The position numbers and the translations under genes were made by a program. The notes beneath the pieces are model-generated. The model was given only the letters and a program-made list of their open reading frames with translations, was not told where the DNA came from and did no database searches. 62,000 nucleotides of DNA from Gnetum montanum (taxonomy: Eukaryota > Streptophyta > Gnetopsida > Gnetales > Gnetaceae). The stretch covers positions 92,804 through 154,803 of the forward strand of contig MNCI01008068.1 of assembly GCA_015680685.1 (NCBI GenBank), read 5' to 3'. This document shows, in pieces, positions 47,901 through 59,846 of this stretch; the first letter of the stretch is position 1, and each line of letters starts with the position of its first letter.

Positions 47901-48063
47901 TGAGTGTAGATTACACTGCATGGCCATCTTGTTCAACCTGCCACAATAAGAGAAGCCTGGTCAAGTGGTATGTTTGTAGTCATAGTCCATAATAATGAAT
48001 ACTTGCAAAGCAATAATGAAACATGCAATGATCGTCAAATATTCAGCCAAGTTTGCAAGTTAC

Positions 48064-48355
48064 CAGTTTAAGGTCTTGGCGGACCGTGAGCAGGTTCGAA
48101 TATGTAAGAGATATTAACTTTGCTAGTTTAAGGTCATGGAGGACTATTAACAGGTGGGCATGGTAGAGGTTACTAGTTTAAGATCTTTGCGGACCGCTAA
48201 CAAGTAGGCTTTGTGAAACATCACTACTTTAAGGTCTTCATGGACCGTGGCAGGTACTGTTGCAAAATATTACTAGTTTAAGGTCTTTGCGGACCATGGT
48301 GCGTTGCAAAATGTCACTAGTTTAAGGTTTTCACGGACCATTAACAGGTAGCGTA
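48064..48355. repeat. Hairpin tandem array 2 of element F (6 units, about 45-60 bp)
   Basis: Six units with AGTTTAAGGTC, a 6-base loop and GGACC: arms AAGGTC/GACCGT, AAGATC/GACCGC, AAGGTT/GACCAT and similar. Each unit is longer than in array 1 because of a variable tail (ACAGGT...). Lies between the RT region and the antisense module. Confidence 0.85.
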
Positions 48356-48530
48356 AGCTTTATAAAGGTAAGTTGCTAATTCGGGGTGGGACAAAATTTT
48401 CAGTTGGGCCCCACCTGCAAACAATGGAGTTACACTAAAGCAAAATTATGGCACAAAAGTGTTATGCTATATGGGCATCCCACCTTACTCAAGGTACGAA
48501 AATGGCAAGGTTTTTTTTCACTGCGTTGGC

Positions 48531-48540
48531 TATAAATAAG
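48531..48540 (+). promoter_or_regulatory. TATA box of the antisense module
   Basis: TATAAATAAG on the plus strand within GGCTATAAATAAGGG, about 140 bases upstream of the first ATG. The LTR TATA boxes of F read on the other strand. Confidence 0.5.
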
Positions 48541-51500
48541 GGTTTAACCTTGGTAAACTTGTCATTTTCGTTGTCAAAGCGTAGAGCCCACATCTAGAGA
48601 GTAGTGCGATCATGTCAAGAAAAAGCAAAATGGTATAGCATAGCAGCTAACAGCATCCGCGAGTGAAGCAATGGTACCTAAAGGTGAACGTAAGCACCGA
48701 GGACTCACTAAGGTAGATGAAGTCAAGGATACTTTGGGGCACCTAGCCTAGGGGCACATTGAAGTGCACAAGGAGGCTCCATCTACTTGGTAAGTTGTAT
48801 TACCACCTTTGTTTTTTTAGACTTCTATAATCATTATTGTTGAAATCCCCATCTTTTGCCATCGTTTTGGTCACCGTTTTGGCCGCTACGCTGCCACTGT
48901 TGCTGGTTGGCCACAATGGTTGTATAGATGTTATGCTATAGCTGCATGTGGTATCACCTTGACTATCATTGTTACAACTACCTTGTCGCAGGGGTTTGGG
49001 CGAGTTTTGACAGCTTAGCACATGGCTAGCGTAGTGCGCTGCCCTCAAGAGGGTTTGGTCGTCTGTGCAATTTGACAAATGAGACGCTTGTTTATCGTAG
49101 TACAACGTGAATTATTTTGTACAGCCAAATTATGGTTGGGATGACCATAACATAGTGAGCTCTTGCTTGTCTGCACTTTGTAGTGGTTTTTATTGTGGTA
49201 TGCATGTATGTCAGAATGTCTTTAGATTCATCACCTTGCTACGTTGTTGAACCTACAATATTGCTACATTGCTTAATTTGTCTTTTGTTGAGTTTTCCAT
49301 ATTGGTACACTTATCATAGTAATGTGTTAATTATGTCATTGTATGGCTGCATGTCTACTTATTCCTGTATGTTTACTTCATTACATGTCATCTGAGTGTT
49401 GTTGCACTGTGTGAAGTTTGATGACCATGCTACACTGTGAGGCTTGCTTTCTTTTTGTTTGTTTGTATTGTTTTTTTTTAGTTTTTTGTGACTGCGAAAT
49501 CACGCTACGCTATATGCAATGAAAATGTAATGCTACACTATACGTAATCAAAGGGTTATGCTACGCTACGTGTAAACTTTGCTCATTCATTGTGCTAATG
49601 TTTGGTTCTTCATTATGCAAGTCATGTTGAAACCCATTTTGATTATCTTGGAGATTGTAGGAGTCATGTGCTACCTTAGCAAACCAGTGGCCAATGTCCC
49701 TCCCCCCCACACGCATGTGGAGTGGCAGGTGATTTGCTTCTGGGAGGGCACATGGAACTTCCTAGAGTTCCTCCTCTAGCATTTTAGTGTGATCGTTTGG
49801 TCACACTTGTCGACGAAGACAACAGCCACAATCATAGAAACCCTGTTGCCTGGGGAAAATCGGGGTATTCTAAAATTTTTCATTGATGGGTCAATCAGGG
49901 GTGAGCAGGCAGAAGGTTCCAACCAATGTCCAAAAAGCCTGAGATGCTTAAGTTAGATTTGGGAAATGCCTGGGTATAAGTGGTACCACTTATACAACAC
50001 GTTGTTTGTTTTCCGTTACATGGGCACCTACTTTCAAAACCCACATGGAACCGTTTACTACGCCAGTGGGTGAGCTATATATGAAGGTATTTTATCATGT
50101 AATCCATGCTACGCTAGACACAAGTATTAATAGTGTATTTATGCATTTTTTTGTGTGTTACCAGGTTTTTTATTGACAAAAGTGGTCTCCACAGTGACAT
50201 AGATGCCTTGGCATTGGCATAGATGACCTTGCGGGAGTTTTGTTCCACTAGGAATGTGCACACCAGTGTGACAGGCCAATTTGAGGGTGATTTTAGAACC
50301 TATCCAACCTAGTATTCTCAATTTTATGGGAAGTGTAAAGAAGCCAGTTGGTTGGATAGGGAATGGGCCTCCCTCAGGCCACTCACTGTCAAAGACATGT
50401 TGGTGGATCTTCCACCATTTCCCATGTCGTTTAGACCTGGTACACTAAAGTTTGAATTTACTGTTAAATTTTTGAATGATGTTTACCTTTTTCTAACCAT
50501 CTTCTCCTTTTTTTTTTTACAAATCATTTTAGTGGCAAAGAAATCCCAGGAGGTGACTATAAGTGCCTCCGAGCACAATGAAACCAACCTCTTCTTTAAG
50601 TATGAGGAGGTGGAAGAGACCTAATGCTGGCTCTACAATGGGACCCCAACCACGCTGGTCCATAACCTTCAAGAGGCTAGGCTTATGGACATGTTTTTGG
50701 CTATTAACTTGAGCATCCTACCTGCTGACATGTTTTCCCTAGCTAACTCCTTCTTTGAAAAGACAGACCGCTTCTGCACACGTATTCACAGTGTGTGTGT
50801 AGTATTTGATGTTAACGATCAATTGTTCATGGATCGTTTTGGCATTCCTTCTGATGGTCTCCCCATGGGAGAAAAATCCAAAAAAGATGCACACCATTAG
50901 GAGGACATCGAGGAGTGGCTAGGGGCTACAAAGGATCGAAAGGGGATTTATATGGAGAAATCCAAGCTATGGGTGGCCAAAATAGTTTATCTTGTCTTCT
51001 ACGCCCATGCCTTTCCCAAGCTACTATCCCAAGGAAAAATCATTGGAATTAAGCAAGCTCAGATAATGAGGGAGTCATGAAGGAGGGGACCCATTACAAC
51101 TGGGCCAGGCATCTTTGCAAAGGTATGTAAGCTAAAATGGTCAAGCTTCGCGGGAAGCTTGAGTCCTATTTCAACATGCACCATGCCTTTTTCATAGCCT
51201 TCTTATGGCATTTTTTGGAGTTCTTGGTAGTCCGCAAGAATGGGGTCTGGGTACTACAAGATCATAACAAGATTTCCAAACCGTGGATTTGCCAAGTCTT
51301 CCATACCACCCTATCTCAAGATCCTCTAGAAGCTATCAAGGAATCATTCTCGATGACAACAAGGGATCGGGTGGCATGTAACTTTTGGGCCAAGGAAAGC
51401 ATGGGAGAGGCACCCCCCATTACCACTGGCAATGTGACAAAGGAGGAACGCCTCATTGCAAAGATGGTGATGACGAAAATGCAACGCAAGAGGTCTCTTC

Positions 51501-53392
51501 CGGTTGAGGAACCTCCCCGCACAGATGAAGGAAGAGGAAAGAAGCTATGACTCAAACTTCGTAGAGTGCAGCCTCTAATTGATTAGTTTTTTTTTTGGTT
51601 TTTCTGGTTTTTCAATTTTTGGTTTGTTTTCATGTTTGCTATGCTATGTTACGCTAAATAGCGTAGTACAGCATAGGAACTATTCCAAGGAAGAATAGGA
51701 AGAAGGAAGAGAAGAATAGGAAGAATAGGAACTATGCTTACTACGATTACGCTTTGTCAGCTAAGGAAGAATAGGAAGAAGGAAGAGAAGAGGTAATAGC
51801 CCCTAATACAGGGGTGACTAGCAAAAACGTGGATGCTCCAACTATAGAGGAGGGGGCCCCAACTGAAGAAAAAGGGGTCCCTGCTATAGAAGAAAGGGCC
51901 TCGGCTGGTGAAGAGGAGGTCTCCACTGATGAAGAGGAGGCCCCTGCCAACAAAGAAAAGGGCCTAGCCAATGACAAAGAGGCCCCTAGCAACTAGGACG
52001 AGGTCCTTGCTGATGATCCTTTTGCAGAGAGCAGCTCAATGCTAGAGGGGCACATGAGCATCGAGGATGCTACTATGCTATTGGGTTAGCTAGAAGGAGA
52101 GGGGCTCCATTTGGATGCTGATGAGTTTGATCACATATTTGACAATGTGCCGATGGGTGACCCCCCCCCCCCCGCTATCACCCCTGAGGATTTGCTAGGT
52201 AGGAGCTTGACACTATCATTTACACTATTCATCAGCCCTATTATGATCTCCACTTTAGCTAACATGTCTTACCATGCAATTGACACCACCATTGACACCT
52301 ATGGCCCATCCTTGATCCACCTACAACCATGGGCTGAGACCCTTGATAAATTTACTTTTATGGAACGGGTGGTCAATGACATGATCGACCGTTTGAGGTG
52401 GGTCAACCCAGAAGTGGGTAAGTTAAAGTGCTACACTAGACTCTAAGTTGTTGTTTCATTCACCATGCCACTATTACTAATGCATTTCTTTATATGCAAT
52501 TGGCAACCTCTCATCTTAAGTGGGATCCCAAACGAGCGGTCAAGGTTGATGCCATGCCTAAATTTCCACTGGAGGTGACCGAGGTACCTCATCAGTATAC
52601 GACGAGGTAAGCCAATGTTCTTTGTACTCGGCATGCTCCCTGTGGAAATGCAAGTGCATGAACAAAAACCTCTGGAAACTGGTCTAGAGACTTGAGAAGG
52701 AGAAGGCCAACCTGACCACCGAGGTGAGGGATCTCCGTTCTAAGAATGAATTCCTGTTAGTCCAAGATACCAACGATGGAAGTTAATGCATCACTATCAT
52801 TGACTACACGAGGTACTAGACAGTTGGGCGGCACAACAATGAGGCCACCCATGAAATAATAGAGCAACGCATACAAATGGACCTGTTAGCCCAGAAGAAC
52901 CAAGACTAGAAAGATTACAATGCTAAGGTTTACAAGTGGGGGCAGGCACAGAAAAACCACAAGCATATGTATAAGCTAGAACGTGCCACCTACCGTAACC
53001 AATATAGGGATGTTTAAGTCAAGTTACATACCTCTGAGGTATTCGTCAACATTATTGGTGCTTCTGGGGCTTACGAAAAGTTCATGCAACAGGTGACAGT
53101 GAGCGAATCTCCCGAAAGGGAAATGACCTTTCCCGTGGGTGAAACCACCACTACCACCTTTTCCCTAGGACCTCCAAGGTGGACATCCATAAAGAAGGAG
53201 AAACTTATTGCAAGTGCTGATCTGGGCAATAGAAATTGGGTTGATATCACGAAAGAGAAGATCTTGCATTGCCTGGCGGCAGGCCTAAACTGGATACCCC
53301 CTAAAATAAACACGGGGCCATCTCAAGTGAATTACTTTTTTGGCATAGTGACAATTTATTTCTTTTTGAGTCTTTATTGTAGCTTTAGCTGA
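48531..53392 (+). pseudogene. Antisense gene-like module inside element F
   Basis: On the strand opposite to gag-pol: TATA box TATAAATAAG at 48531, an ATG at 48671 with a consensus donor TTG|GTAAGT at 48789/48790, a 78-base intron-like segment at 50087-50164 (AAG|GTATTT ... TTACCAG) and a possible 70-base one at 50463-50532. Protein pieces: MPGYKWYHLYNTLFVFRYMG, VKDMLVDLPPFPMSFRPGTL, VCVVFDVNDQLFMDRFGIPS, then an acidic repeat (51800-52000, EEGAPTEEKG/EERASAGEEE) and a coiled-coil C-terminus ending at 53392. Frames shift several times, so it is decayed. Extra ORFs in antisense are known from plant gypsy elements; no family could be assigned. Confidence 0.55.
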
Positions 53393-53651
53393 TTAGTTCA
53401 TTTTCTCCATGTTGCAAGATCCAAGCAAAAACACAGGGCCTAACCAAGTAGGAAATAATGGAGGGGGCGAAGGGTCATAGCATAGCGGCCAACCATTTTA
53501 TTTGAATCCAAAGAATTTTATAAACATTATTAATTTGTAAAAAAAAATACGAAGAGATTGATTTTTCCTATGTGTTATGTGTTACATCTATTTTTATTTT
53601 ATTCTGTTTTATTTTTATTTATGAATTAACTTTGCTAGAAGCATCTCGTTT

Positions 53652-53811
53652 CAGTTTTAGGCCATCTCAGGCCATAATGGTAGTTTAAGGCCATTTCGGG
53701 CCATCGCTAGTTTTAGGCCATTTTGGGCCATTAGTAGTTTTAAGCCATTTCGGGCTATTAGATGATGATAAGGTAAAAATTTTTCAATTTTAGGCCTTAG
53801 TGGGCCGTGGT
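53652..53811. repeat. Hairpin tandem array 3 of element F (5 units, about 27 bp)
   Basis: Units AGTTTTAGGCC, 6-base loop, GGGCCAT: arms TAGGCC/GGCCAT, AAGGCC/GGCCAT, TAAGCC/GGCTAT, TAGGCC/GGCCGT. The GGCC to AGCC change is matched by GGCC to GGCT. Lies between the antisense module and the protease. Confidence 0.85.
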
Positions 53812-54279
53812 GTAATGTAAATAGTGGATATGATACGAACGATTTTAAAGATGGATTAGACACTTGGCATAGACAAATGAATATGAGGAGAATAAGAAAT
53901 AAATGTATGATGAACGTTAATTGGATAAGGAGTAGTGGAGTTGCTATGCTACATGAGTAATAATCATCCTCGCAATTTCTTTTTAACCCATCATGGGCAT
54001 GGCGATGTGTAAGGCCGAGAGTCTTTGTTGCAGTATTCTTCTACATCCTCATCTACCGCTTGAAAAGGTAATTCGGCCCATGCAGTTTCATTTTCCTACC
54101 TAGCATCTTGGGCTGACTCATCTGCCAAACAAGTCGCTTTAGTGGAGATAGGTACTTTGTTCTCAAAGGTTATGACCTCTGAACCTTGCTCCATATTGAC
54201 GTTATTTATCACCTAGTTTGTCACATCGTCACCATGGATCACCACCTCCCTGCCCACGTAGGGTAAGTGGATTTCTTGA

Positions 54280-54610
54280 TGTACAGGTGAAGAGATGGCC
54301 CTGAGTTGGGCTAACCATGAACTCCCCAAGATTAGGTTAAACCCAAGCATCTCTTCTACCATGATGAATGTCACACTCATGGGGAACTAGTCCCCTGCCA
54401 CAAAGTCAATATGGACAGTGCCTTTCACCACTACCCACGCTCCATTGAATGACTTCAAGCATGATGTTGTCGTGGGTTTGATTTGGTCCACCAAACCCAG
54501 TTTGTCCACTATAGGGAATGGGATGACATTTGTAGTAGCCCCATCATCAACGTGTACTCTTCGAATCTTGTGTTGACTGAACCGAATTGTGATGAATAGG
54601 GGTGTTGTCG
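54280..54610 (-). pseudogene. Aspartic protease of element F
   Basis: RRVHVDDGATTNVIPFPIVD matches the active-site region of Tat-type proteases (VDGGSSAN); the triad reads D-D-G (plus strand 54539-54551) where D-G/S/T-G is usual. Then a flap region with FNGAWVVVKGTV and MLGFNLILGSSWLAQL, the ILGRPWL motif. One stop. It would cleave the polyprotein. Confidence 0.75.
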
Positions 54611-55379
54611 TCGCCTAACCCTTTTAAGGGTCATCCTTAATGGACTCGTCATGGAATGTCAACTGCGATGGGGATGGTTCTTTGGGAACATCAGGGAGCA
54701 TAACTGCATGGATTTCCTTCTCCTCTACTGGCATGTTCTCAACAACTGGTATGGACATTAACATGTGAACCAAAGCTTTGCGATCTGCAGTAGAAGTCAT
54801 CACCAAATCGTATAGGCTCAAGGTTGTGTTCTTCTGTTTCAGAGCCTGTTTGACCTGAGTAAGAGCATTTAGGATGTCTTATCCACCTTCCTATTTTTTA
54901 CTGCCCCTCTCTTCTTCCATTCATCCTAGAAGAAAAATTTCCCAAGGAGGAGCAATTTTAGGTTTGGGGTTACACCATTTTGGGCGGGGCGGTGATGACT
55001 GCATGCGCGTAGTGATGTTAACTTTTGGTGATGAGGTGGGCATAGATGCAGAGGATGAAGGGGTAGGCTTAGAAGGACCTGGGGTAGTACATTCCTAGGT
55101 CATTTCATTTGAGGGACACTCTTCCTATTTCCTTAAACGTGAAGGGTATGATGTCGTCTTTTGTTGGCTTTGTGGGATGGGAACAGTTGAGTGTTTTGAC
55201 CCCCTAATGATGAATGGGGTTTGTGGCATTAGTGTGGGCGGTGGTGCAGTTTTGAATGCTAAGGGTGTAGGGGTGAATGTCTGAGGAGGAACCTTAAGGA
55301 TGAATGGTTTTTGTGGTGTCTTTCTTGCCATTGTTGATGTGGCTATGCTACATTGAGGTACACGAAACACAAATGGCTA

Positions 55380-57706
55380 CTACGGCGGTTCCAAATTACC
55401 ATCTACACCAATCGTGTCGATAATATACCCTGCATCATTAGCATTGAGGGGATCCTTGTAAACATGCATGGATTGATTCTTGGGGTAGATAGGGTTGCTT
55501 TCATCCATCACCAACTTCCCTTGATCAATCATCCATTGAATGTCATCCTTCAAGGCTAGATAGTAATCTGTGTCATGACCACAAAGTTGGTGGTAGTCAC
55601 AAAACCACTCTAGCTTGAAATTCTTAGGAACTAGGGGCTCGTTGGGCATAGCCAAGGAGGGGTTCCTAAGGAGCTCGTAATACTATTGATGTCTTTTGGT
55701 TGCCTCCTCTAACATCTGCTTGTGTTGGATGTACCTAGCCCCCAACAATTGCTTCAATAGTTCTAAAGGCTTGACAGGCATAGGCATGTATTTGGAGCGA
55801 TCTTTATGCTCAAAGTTTAGTTTAGCTAGGGTTGACGCCTTTGGTGTCGATGTGGAGGGTTGGGTAGCGTTACTTGGATTGGGTGCAAGGTTAGTTGATT
55901 TTGTTGTTTCTTTCTTGTTATTATTGCTATTGGGTTTTGCCTCATTTTCCACGGTAGCCACTGTGGCCATTGCGGCTTTACCCTTCTCTTTGTCCCTTTT
56001 AGTGTATGCATTTTTATACCCAACATAGGTCAGGTCTTTACTAGCCTTAGCCATGTCTTGGATGCTTCTTTTCTAGGCAAAATCTTGACTGAGGAAGCGT
56101 GGGGCTAGGTAATACAGTTTGGATTTGATGATATCATTCACCACCCCCTTGAAGATGGCCAACAAATGGGCCTCTACGATAGGCTCACGGATCTCATTCA
56201 AGGTAGCGCTCCACCACTGTATAAACCATTGTACTAACTCCATTGAGTCTTTCCTAACACCCATAAACTAATCTAGTGTGACTTCAAGCTTCAAGTTATA
56301 CTTGAAGCGGGTCACGAACTGGGTCGGCAGCTCCTCCAGTGTAGAGATGGAGGACCACAGGAGCACGTGGTACCAGTCCAAGGATTTACCTATCAGAGAC
56401 ATAGCGAAAATGTGGATAATGATGTGTGGCTATTGTTGCAACAACAAAGACTCAAATCTGAAAGTGACTAAATGCGCATTAGGGTCACCATCCCTGTTGT
56501 ATTTTGTGAAGTGGGGAGTGGCATCCCAGGGGGCAATGTAAGCATAGGAACCGCGGAGATGATGGGGTCATCATGGTAGAAATCCATGACCTGTACCATG
56601 TCAAAACCAGTAGATTTGAGGCATTTAACTTCTTTAGTAAGGGTATGGATGAGTTGAAATGCTTGATCCAAACTCGAAAACAATGCAGATTGTTGTGGGG
56701 TTGTAGGGGCAACCATCATTGGTAGCGTAGCAAGGGCAATGACCTAGCTCACAAGGGGTGTCGTTGGGGATGCCCTTGCGAATGGTGTCATCTATGAGGT
56801 CCACCACCCTGTGGGTGGTGCTGCAGGATCAGCAGCCACTGGTGGTGCTATGGGGTTAGCCATTTGTGCGACCAATGGAACTAGCCATTGTCCCGTGCTT
56901 GGTTGCGATACTTGCGAGACTTGGTATGCTTGGTGGTAAGGGTACTATGACATTTGGTGGGGCTACGAAGCAAGGAGTGAAGTGGCTAAGATCCACCACA
57001 TGGTTGGGATTGGACCTATTGCTGGTAGTGGAATAGATGCAAATGATGAAATAGGAGCTGAGGCCCCATGCAGCTATGAAGTAGACATGGTGTGTATGTA
57101 GGGTAGCCTAGATGTGACTGATGCTTGGTATGAGGATGAGATAGAATGAGGAGGAAGAGTTCATGGGTATGAAACTGAGGAAGGTGCATGCTGATATTCT
57201 AAGGGTGTAGGATGGCTGCCCATGGCTGATGAAAGTGTAGATTGAGGTGGATTCGTAGTGATCACAAAGGGAGCTATCATGAAAAGAGGGTTCGACATAA
57301 AGGTCGTAGTGGGAGGGATGGTTGTAGGGTAAGTCTAGCCAGTCCCCTCGGACTGGGCATCCAGATCTTCCTACCTGTCTTGAAATACTTCATCGTAATG
57401 GAAGGTCACATCCTACTCCCTAGGCTTACTGACTTGTAGTAGCTGATTGAAGATCCACTGATACATCTCTGTCTGGGGGATGGCAATGTTGGGATTAGGG
57501 GCAAACTCCCTTCCATTCTGGTAAAGGAACTCAAAACTACATTTGTGCTTGAGTTCTTGACGATCCAAGGGAAGATCTGCCTAGATCTTTATGCAGATAA
57601 AGTCGTAATGATCTGCATCTTGTGCCAAGGACTCAGGTGACAAATGTTGAATCCTAAGGGACTAGGGTTGTGCCATCACTGGGTAAGGGGGCCACTCAAC
57701 ACCCAT
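55380..57706 (-). pseudogene. Gag polyprotein of element F
   Basis: From MGVEWPPYPVMAQP (57706), a Pro/Ser/Gln-rich N-terminal half, then SLIGKSLDWYHVLLWSSIST and LEELPTQFVTRFKYNLKLE of the capsid core, a Lys/Asn/Thr-rich basic linker (about 55860-55990), and a C-terminal FCDYHQLCGHDTDYYLALKD (about 55604-55545). The last is the C..H...GHDT..C motif that stands in for a zinc knuckle in this clade, with the final Cys changed to Tyr. Some stops. The Gag is unrelated in detail to that of G and family N. Confidence 0.8.
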
Positions 57707-57990
57707 GGTGCTTTGGGCTAGAAAAGGAACCTCAAGGCTTGAGGTAGAAATAGCGGTTGTTGTTGGAATCATATTGTGTGGTAGAAAGGGGAGATCACAA
57801 ACTAGAAACATGAAAATCGATGGGAAACAAGAGGCTTTTCATCCTATCAGATTCCAAAGGAACCGTTGATGCGACCAATCTACAACACACAATGCATAAA
57901 CAACCACAAAAAGATGTCACATTTACACTAGTGTGTGACAAAGTACAAAGAGCATGTAGGACTACCTATAAGACACAGAAAAGGCACCAA

Positions 57991-58010
57991 AGGCCCTACT
58001 TCTAGCGCCA
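57991..58010 (-). other. Primer-binding site of element F
   Basis: TGGCGCTAGAAGTAGGGCCT on the minus strand, five bases after the 5' LTR. It begins TGG as a tRNA-primed site should, but it is not the tRNA-Asp site used by G and family N. The donor tRNA was not identified. Confidence 0.65.
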
Positions 58011-58015
58011 AAAAC

Positions 58016-59846
58016 TGTAACGATTGAAAACGTTGGTGGTTGGAACACCGAGAGGTTGCCAGGAAAATAGCTTATCCCCACATCTGTGTGAGGGCCATGC
58101 TGATAAAGAAGGAAGCGGGGCACCCTGAATGGTCTAGTCGATTAGATAGGGACTTAATCGGTGTATCTTAACCTTACGTAAAAGTTCGTTGCGAAAGAAA
58201 AATGTGCAAGATGAATTGATGATCAATAAATGAAAAATGACAAAGGTAATGCAAAATAACGATTTTAATGAGAAGATAGCAAAACAAACTTGGGTGAGAA
58301 AATGCACCATCCCAAAGTCACGAATTTGATTCCTTGCTTTGTTCGAAAAGGTGTACAATAGATTATGCAATGCCGAAGAGACACTGCTTACACTAAGCAG
58401 TATAGTCACAATCTCTTCTGCTTGCCGATCAATTTGCTAGGATGTCAGAATGCTTACCTCACAAGGGATGTTTAGCGCCAACCAAAGAGCTCAAAGGTAA
58501 CTAGAATGCTCAACAAAAATGCCAAATATGCCTTCTGAAAGCTAACTCAAAAGCTAACCAGCCAATGCGAAAAGCCAACAAGCCAACTACTCTTGTCAAT
58601 GCCAAAAAAGCCAACCCTTTGAGCGTTGTTTGCTAGGGTATTTATAGGGCCAGGAGGAGGAGAGAAATATGGTCTAGCTGCCATGTGTCCTAGACCCCAC
58701 AAGATGCTAACATGTTCGTATCGTGTAGGTGTGCAATACTGGACGTGAACTTTACTACGCTATGACTTGTACCATCGGAACAACATGCATCGAGATCTAG
58801 TATGCGAGTAGCATAAGAAAAATGGAGCTTATGCCCCGGGACTATGTCTTCCCTGCCTTCACGAGTAGGGTCAAGCATAGGAATAATGTTTTGAAAGCTT
58901 ACCGAGGGGGCATGCAAAACAAAGTGAAATTTCTGATTCCACCAGGGAGATGCCAGAGTGAGGAAGATTGTTGTCAATAAGTTCTAGAGCTGCTTGAAGA
59001 TGTCTTGCTGCTTCTGTACTAGTGTTGCACAGCTCATGCTATTGAACACATTGGCGTAGCATAATTGGCTACTTACTACGCTGTGCTACGCTATGTAGCA
59101 TAGCATGGCATAGCCACTGGTCTTGGCTAAAAGTTGTGTTGGAGCTGAAAAGCATTTGTTTGCAACTTTCATCTTTCATGTGAGAGAGCTTTTGAACTTG
59201 TGGAACTTATGTCTGAAACACTTGCTACTTTTGCATCATTGCTACGCTAGCGTATCCTGCTTCCTTGGTTAATTCACTAATTTCTAGCAAGAAACTTACC
59301 TCGAGGCCTAAGGATTAAGTGGGATGAGAAGTTTTAGAGGTCGAAGTCTTGTCAAGGTGTTGTTTTCTTATTGGAATCACTTGGCAAGATGGACCTTTCC
59401 ACTTTTCTTTTTCTATGTTGTGCTACGCTACATAGCGTAGCATAGTGTAGCATCTTGTGTTGACTGAATCTTGTCTTGTCTTTGCAATCACATTGTCACT
59501 TCACACTTGGACACTTAAGCAACTATTTTTCAAGGCTTGCTACGTTGCATAGCGTAGCGTAGTGTAGCAGACTTCTTCACTAGAGAACTTGCCGAATTGT
59601 TTTGCTCATCCCAAACACTTTTGACAACTCCTAGCCTAGTTTCTACATAAATTGTTAGCTGGGTCAATTGTTCTGTTGGGCAGACTAGAGAGTCTGACGA
59701 ACCTGTTAGCCTTGGAGGTAGAAAACTTGCTAGACTAGATAGTGTACCCTCAGTATGAACCATCATGACGCTACACTTGTGGAAATCCTTGCCTAAGTTT
59801 CAAGACTCTGCTAAAACATGAGAGTCCTAAATTTTATGGTATTTCA
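58016..59846 (-). repeat. 5' LTR of element F (1831 bp)
   Basis: TGAAATACC...CGTTACA on the minus strand, TATA (CTATAAATACCC) at about 58634-58645. GCTACGCTA/TAGCGTAGC clusters at about 59052-59115, 59241-59252, 59408-59452 and 59541-59576. Compared with the other LTR it is shorter near 59245 and carries a 20-base stretch (GTGTTGTTTTCTTATTG) missing from it. Confidence 0.9.

Larger units (their letters stand above)
40827..59846 (-). mobile_element. Element F: giant Tat-like Ty3/gypsy retrotransposon (19.0 kb)
   Basis: Two LTRs of 1831 and 1837 bp, a primer site and polypurine tract in the right places for minus-strand orientation, gag, protease, RT, RNase H, a second RNase H-like domain and integrase. 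Flanks CAATG and CAAGG are a 5-bp target duplication with one change. Between protease and RT lies a 5 kb antisense module (48531-53392), and three hairpin-repeat arrays sit at module borders. Size, dual RNase H and extra module recall Tat/Ogre elements. The LTRs differ by roughly a tenth by eye, mostly transitions, so the insertion is not recent. Confidence 0.9.

Noticed and set aside
55696-56028. 110-residue plus-strand ORF
   Set aside because: Shadow of the basic linker and capsid end of F Gag on the minus strand.
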